The translations under genes and the position numbers were made by a program. Under the pieces are notes generated by a model. That model was not told where the DNA came from. It saw only the letters and a program-made list of their open reading frames with translations, and made no database searches. From Archegozetes longisetosus (lineage: Eukaryota > Arthropoda > Arachnida > Sarcoptiformes > Trhypochthoniidae), in the NCBI GenBank assembly GCA_018873245.2, contig JAEMBT020000001.1, forward strand, positions 16,708,220 through 16,772,219: DNA of 64,000 bases. Reading direction: 5' to 3'. Shown here one piece after another: positions 59,160 to 64,000 of this stretch. Position 1 is the stretch's first letter; every line of letters begins with the position of its first letter.

Positions 59160-59876
59160 ACGAAGAATCCTCATGTTTTCAATAAGGTTCTAGTTTGGCT
59201 CCTCCATGTCAAATCCAAAGCTTCTACATTATTGACTCAAGACTAGTTTTCCTAAGCTTGAATCGCAGCATTATCTTACTAAAAACCTAATTCTCACCAC
59301 TAATCAGCTTTATGAAAGACAAATGATTAGATAATATACGAGCATAATTTATAGAATTTAGGCAACCATTTAGAAAGCTATTGATTTTCCGCCAAACATG
59401 AATCCAGCCCAGACCACTAACAAAACACCACTCAAAGCACTTTTGGAATAGTATTGCGACTATTTTCTTAGCTTGCGCCATTAATATTGATTCCTGTCAG
59501 ATCTATCTAAATTGAGTTTATTCTTGTCATTTAAGATAGACAAGACATGATTTTTTCCGTCGCTGATTGAAGTGGTTCGCAATATTGGGCTTCGTGAGCT
59601 GCGGAAGAGGCTTTCTCCTGATATTTTAGATAAGGTGAAGAACTTACTATTTGTTGACCTATTCTTATGCTTAATATTTTTTAAAAATGATTCTGATTTA
59701 ATTTACGGTCCGATTTTTCTTCGTTTCGGAAGGAATTGGGCACCGCTCGACTTGAAATGTTATTGTTCGGCGTCTATCTGTGCGTTTTCCGCGGCCATGC
59801 TTATTAAGATTAGCCAAAAATCTAGTATTGAACGATTTATTGCGACCGATTTTAATCCCAGTATCAATCGGACGTA
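59160..59876. other. Unassigned DNA
   Basis: Contains two overlapping opposite-strand frames of 101 and 81 codons (59572-59877 plus, 59698-59943 minus). Neither shows a family I recognise, and the minus frame runs into repeat R. Less AT-rich than the surroundings near 59700-59880, so it may be a fragment of another repeat. Confidence 0.4.
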
Positions 59877-60520
59877 AATTGGCATCTTGATAGGTCAACA
59901 TATGGCCAAGTTTGATGTCTGTAGGTGGATGATGTTTTGACAACTAAACAATATTTTAGATAAATCTTTTGTCGCCCATAAACAATTAAATTAATAAAAC
60001 TTATCACAAAATTGACCTAAACTTAAGATTAGTAAAATTTATCAATAGATTGTTCTCACTTCAAAAATAGAATTGATAATTTTTTCTCAATATATTTCGC
60101 ATCTGTTTAACAGTTAGTTTTTGCATCGCACATGTTTATTAATCTTTGACTTGAAATATTGGGGTTATGTACCTTTGCATGTCATTAAACTATCTTAAAA
60201 ATTTCCTACCTATCTGTCAATCCGTTTCTGAGACATTTTTTTCAATTTTTGCTTAGTTTTTTTCGCTGAGGATAATGTTAAGTTTCAGCAAAGAAAATAA
60301 ACACATCGAATTGAGACTGAGTTAGCATGAATGGTGTAGAAGTCATCAAAATACCAAGTTATGAGGACTAAAGTTAAATGATATAAATGGATTGCTCAAC
60401 AATAGAAAGTAAACATTAGTATATTTTCTCACATTTATAAGCAGGAATATCTCCTAATGCAAATTAAAGATTAGTATTGTTTCATCGTTGAATCCTTTAT
60501 TAAAGCTCTGTTTAAACAAT
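59877..60520 (-). repeat. Dispersed repeat R, uninterrupted copy (inverse orientation)
   Basis: The inverse of 26125-26614 joined to 28663-28845. It shows the original site (TAGTAAAATTTATCAATAGA near 60030-60050) before the two elements inserted in the other copy. Confidence 0.85.
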
Positions 60521-60529
60521 AGTATAATT

Positions 60530-61049
60530 AGGGTGACCACCTCTGGCTTACCTCTTGACGGGACAAAGATATCAAAGGGGGGACCATTACATTTTAAAAA
60601 AGAAAAATGCCGCTTTTATCAGTCACTACAAGTAATTAGGTATCAAACAATACATTCTAATATTAAAACATTGAATATTATTAGTCTCAGTTGATTTCAA
60701 AGGTATAAAGTTTGCTAAAATTGGCATCTTTCAAAAGTTATTCAAAAATAAGAAATACTGGTTTATATCAGTTGTAAGTCAAGGCAGAAAAGATGAATTC
60801 TATAACTTTTGGTTTTAAACCACAGGTGTTCAAAACATTAAACTGAGTTTCTTAATCCCTTATGATTTGTAAAATAAATTCAATATTTGAATTTCTAAGA
60901 AATATTTTTCCAAGCATATTTTAAAATGAAAGTTGAATAACCGGACAACTAATTGTCCCGTCGAGAGTTTTTGGTCTGATGGGATTTCTGTCTTTTATCT
61001 TTAAAAAGATGGGACTGTCCCGCCAAAAACGGGACGGGTGATCACCTCA
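60530..61049. mobile_element. hAT-like MITE family M2, copy 3
   Basis: An inverse-oriented copy of about 520 bp starting TAGGGTGACCACCTCTGGCT and ending in CGGGACGGGTGATCACCTCA. Flanks AGTATAAT (60522-60529) and AGTCTAAT (61050-61057) match at 7 of 8 bases, consistent with an 8-bp target duplication. Confidence 0.85.
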
Positions 61050-62194
61050 AGTCTAATTCATTTTAATCTATTATTTGATAATTTATCGTAATTCACATAT
61101 ATATTTTTCGACTGAAGTGGTGCATATTTTAATAAAATTAGTCTAAAATTTTAGGTAAAATAATTTTTATTTTCGAAAAAATTTAATCGAAGTGAATATT
61201 ACATAACAATATATTTCAATTGCTATACCGAATGAAAATTAAAACCAATCATTATAGTATAGTTTTAAATGTCCTGAAAGTAACATAGCTAATTTTTAAA
61301 CAATCGAAAACTAGAAAAACTTTTCAAAAGGAAGATCTTATATAATATATTTTAAATTCCTAACTAAAAGTCTGACAAAAACTACATTGTTGTTTTTATC
61401 AATCAGATCTTCAGATCTTCATATTTTACTTACAAATAAGGCAGACATTATGTCACTAGATTTGACTATTAACATATTAATGAAAATTAATGCATTTAAA
61501 AAATAACATGCTTGTTTTATAAACCAATATTACGTAAGTGTTTACCCTTAATTTACTATTTCTATTTACTAAAGTCTTAAAAGATTAATTTAGAAGATAT
61601 GGCCAACAGACCTACCACCATTTGCCTGAACCAAAACTGAACTAAAAATCTATAAGGTTCCTTTGATATTTTCAAAAAAATTTTAATTATATTATTAGAT
61701 ACAATACAACTATTTACTCAGTTTAAAGGTGTATTTAGTGTTAGATTTTGCAGCTTTTAGTTTTTTATCATTATTTTTCACAAAATCATGAAATTGAGAA
61801 CACTTTAAATCAAGACTAACTTTTACACAATTTCTGCCTTCAGATTTCGTGTCGATGATTTATTCCCATATTTTGAACACAAATTGTTCATAATACTGAA
61901 CACGCGTTCAATATTATACGGCTTTGATTAATCATTTGAAATAAAACCGGATATTATATAACTCGGTTTGAGATCTCTTCTGCCAATTGGACTGTCCTCA
62001 TCAAAACCGGACAGGTGGTAAGTCTGATTGCCAATGAGGCTTAATAGCAATTTCTACTAATAAGCGTCCAGTTGATCTAACTCTCTAAAACTGGAAGGTT
62101 GGCAACGCTGCCTGAAAAGCTAAATTGTGAAAAGGATGTAATCCTAACATATGGACCATTCTATGAAACGGTGGATCGACTGATAAATTTTCCA
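61050..62194. other. Intergenic DNA upstream of the MACPF gene
   Basis: No gene. A possible degenerate element spans about 61608-62025: AGACCTACCACC near the left and GGACAGGTGGTAAGTCT at the right are inverse-like, but the target site is unclear. Confidence 0.4.
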
Positions 62195-62202
62195 TATAAA
62201 TA
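62195..62202 (+). promoter_or_regulatory. TATA box of the MACPF gene
   Basis: TATAAATA lies 42 bp before the start codon, leaving room for a transcription start near 62225-62230 and a short 5' leader. This supports a simple, single-exon gene. Confidence 0.6.
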
Positions 62203-62244
62203 GTGCATTAAAATTACGTTATTAACCAATACTATAAGAATAAA

Positions 62245-63528
62245 ATGAAACTCTTCTTAGTTTTGTTGTCTTTGTGTCAAATACTACAAACATGTTATTC
62301 AACTACATGTGAAACACTTCCTCCAGGACTCGATAGGCTGTCGCACGGAATCGATATAACAAGTTTTGATTTGTTACCAACAGATTTTACGAAGCAGAAT
62401 GGTATTTCTCGCACTATATTTGACTTTACATGTGATAAACACAAGAAATGGACGAATCCTTTCGTCCCGACTTTAAAATACGACTTACCTGATCAGATCG
62501 AGTCCATAATAAATCTTCCTGGGGGTATATTGGACTATAATATTGAGATCCAAAATACCTATAAAGATACAAAAACTTCCAAATCTTCAAAAGTTGGTTT
62601 GGGCTTTTTAGGCGGAATGTTTGGTTTGTCTTCATCTTCTTCAAGAAGTATGGAACAAATCGTTGCGAATGAAAAGATATTGACTACAGTCTCAGCTCAC
62701 GTTTCAGCAATTGAGGTCGATCTCATCCCTTATTGGACCGAAACTCCTGGAACTTATATGAAACAATTCATAGACCAATTCTTGCCCAATACTTATACCG
62801 AAAATCCGAGTAAATATCAGGAGTTTTTGTCAACTTTTGGTACTCATTATTTTACTAGTGCTCGTTTTGGTGGACTTATGTCAGTTGAAATAGAAACGGA
62901 TTCACATTATGCCTCGACTACTAATGCTAAAAATCTTGAACTTCAAGCATCGCTTTCTTTTCTTGAAAAACTATCGCTCAGTGGCGGACACACTAAAAGT
63001 AATGCAAATGTTGATATTAATTATAAACAGAACAGTGCCGTTAAAGAGTTCTATTATGGTGGAAATGCAAACCTGATTGCCACTGGTCTTAATGGGTTCC
63101 AAAATTGGTGGGATTCAGCTCAACGAATGCCATGGGTTTTTGGTGGACAATTGGCATCAATCTTAAGCTTAATTCCAGACGGACCCAAAAAATCAGCTTT
63201 AAATATTGCCATTACTGTTAAATTAGATTATGCCTATTTGGATGAGTTGGCCCATTCTTTAGAAGTTCTAAAACGAAATCCTAATATCGATGTCTCGGCT
63301 GCTAATAAATACCTGAATGAAGTGATGACACTTAGAAGTCAAGTTGTACCACCGCATCCGTCAGTTGAGCAGTTAGGCGTTACTGTGGAACAATTTGTCA
63401 TGGTACAAAAAGATAGAAAGCCAACACCGCCTCCGCTACCTTTGTGTCCTAACTCTGGTATATTTTATATAGCGCTTTGTAAGGGACATCCAAACGTAAT
63501 CATTAATAATAAATGCAGGTGTCCTTAA
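62245..63528 (+). CDS. Secreted MACPF (perforin-like) protein, 427 aa
   Basis: An intact single-exon gene. Residues 1-19 are a signal peptide (MKLFLVLLSLCQILQTCYS). Residues ~85-345 form a membrane-attack-complex/perforin domain; the family signature (Y-x6-FGTH-Y/F) is seen at ~191-203 as YQEFLSTFGTHYF, followed by a Gly-rich turn (ARFGGLMSVEIE) and paired amphipathic stretches (SSSSSSRSMEQIV and ELQASLSFLEKL) where the membrane-inserting helices lie. The C-terminal tail is Pro-rich (about 392-400) with four cysteines (401, 412, 424, 426), plus Cys22 and Cys63. Family members form oligomeric pores in target membranes in immunity, development or predation; the role here is not decidable. A TATA box lies 42 bp upstream and AATAAA at 63541, 13 bp after the stop. 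Confidence 0.92.
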   Translation: MKLFLVLLSLCQILQTCYSTTCETLPPGLDRLSHGIDITSFDLLPTDFTKQNGISRTIFDFTCDKHKKWTNPFVPTLKYDLPDQIESIINLPGGILDYNIEIQNTYKDTKTSKSSKVGLGFLGGMFGLSSSSSRSMEQIVANEKILTTVSAHVSAIEVDLIPYWTETPGTYMKQFIDQFLPNTYTENPSKYQEFLSTFGTHYFTSARFGGLMSVEIETDSHYASTTNAKNLELQASLSFLEKLSLSGGHTKSNANVDINYKQNSAVKEFYYGGNANLIATGLNGFQNWWDSAQRMPWVFGGQLASILSLIPDGPKKSALNIAITVKLDYAYLDELAHSLEVLKRNPNIDVSAANKYLNEVMTLRSQVVPPHPSVEQLGVTVEQFVMVQKDRKPTPPPLPLCPNSGIFYIALCKGHPNVIINNKCRCP

Positions 63529-63540
63529 TTTTTCGATTAA

Positions 63541-63546
63541 AATAAA
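63541..63546 (+). terminator. Polyadenylation signal of the MACPF gene
   Basis: AATAAA a few bases after the stop codon, implying a very short 3' untranslated region. Confidence 0.6.
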
Positions 63547-64000
63547 TTCTTGAAGGCGTCTAAGAGATCAATTCTTATAAAAATTCATAAAATATAAGAT
63601 TCAATTTTGTACGTTTTTGTCTCCACGACTTCGAATGTTGAAATGCCCTGAAGTATTAGATTTTGTGGTTAAATACTGATTCGACTGTCTTTCACCACAT
63701 TCTAACGCATACATAAAAAATTCGGTACATTATTGAACATAGAATAAGAACGCACAATGTATTTATCAAACTAAAGCTTATCATATGATGAATGTAATCA
63801 CGTTAAATATTTAGAGCGGAAAGTCTCTTTCTGGTCACTCACTATAGCGTTTTTTGATACTCTCCATAAGATTTAGTCTGGGTTTAGGGTTGAACTTTTT
63901 TAATACCTTTGTTGTCCCTTTCTGAAGTTCTTCAGACGTATTTACACTTCATCCGTTTATATATGGTCTAAAATAACTCGATAGGGCGAAGCTGGGAGAC
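63547..64000. other. Right-edge flank
   Basis: No coding region or repeat recognised before the window ends. Confidence 0.5.

Noticed and set aside
59572..59943. Two overlapping opposite-strand frames of about 80-100 codons
   Set aside because: No recognisable domain; one runs into dispersed repeat R and neither has a supported gene structure.
1..64000. CRISPR array, operons, bacterial genes
   Set aside because: No direct repeats with regular spacers. Introns, TATA/AATAAA signals and animal gene families show a eukaryotic nuclear sequence.

Overview
This is a eukaryotic, strongly AT-rich window. It looks like an arthropod nuclear genome, most plausibly a chelicerate such as a mite. The reasons are a cluster of seven-transmembrane gustatory-receptor (Gr) genes with the arthropod C-terminal signature, a very short (63 nt) intron beside longer ones, TATA boxes close to start codons, and a dense load of cut-and-paste DNA transposons. 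I cannot name the species. No tRNA, rRNA or CRISPR array was recognised.

Layout. 1-23.4 kb is essentially gene-poor: five copies of one roughly 210-230 bp TA-flanked inverted-repeat element, GA microsatellites, and one weak candidate exon near 4.1-4.4 kb. 23.4-29.0 kb is a transposon nest: a diverged copy of Gr-flanking DNA, a broken piggyBac transposase, a 1.28 kb foldback element with a small hAT-type element inside it, and a 0.76 kb palindromic element beside it. 29.0-31.8 kb holds a small secreted-peptide ORF and the most interesting gene of the window, a single-exon 646-residue protein joining an acyl-CoA-binding (ACBP) domain to a lipoxygenase-like domain. 32.0-36.3 kb has a BED-finger hAT remnant, an extremely AT-rich block with coding-like scraps, and a copy of Gr 3' flanking DNA. 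37.4-39.1 kb is a four-exon short-chain dehydrogenase/reductase (SDR) gene with a signal peptide and a transposon in its third intron.

40.1-57.8 kb is the Gr cluster. Two Gr lineages (A and B) lie in tandem duplicated cassettes: A1 intact, B1 broken by one missing base, A2 a truncated and rearranged pseudogene, B2 intact, then A3 intact on the opposite strand. The cassettes are near-identical in coding sequence, so they act as each other's empty-site control. Comparing them defines several insertions: a Merlin-type element of 3.4 kb with a 9-bp target duplication, a 1.26 kb hAT element with an 8-bp duplication, a 381-bp palindromic element with TA ends, a foldback split by a hAT, and a 0.5 kb hAT-like MITE.

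58.6-62.0 kb is again repeats, including an inverted copy of DNA found at 26-28.8 kb. 62.2-63.5 kb is an intact, secreted, single-exon MACPF-domain (perforin-like) gene with its own TATA box.

The genes do not form a pathway visible from sequence. The Grs would act in chemosensory membranes, the SDR and MACPF proteins enter the secretory route, and the ACBP-lipoxygenase protein has no signal peptide and is presumably intracellular. All functions are inferred from motifs read by eye.
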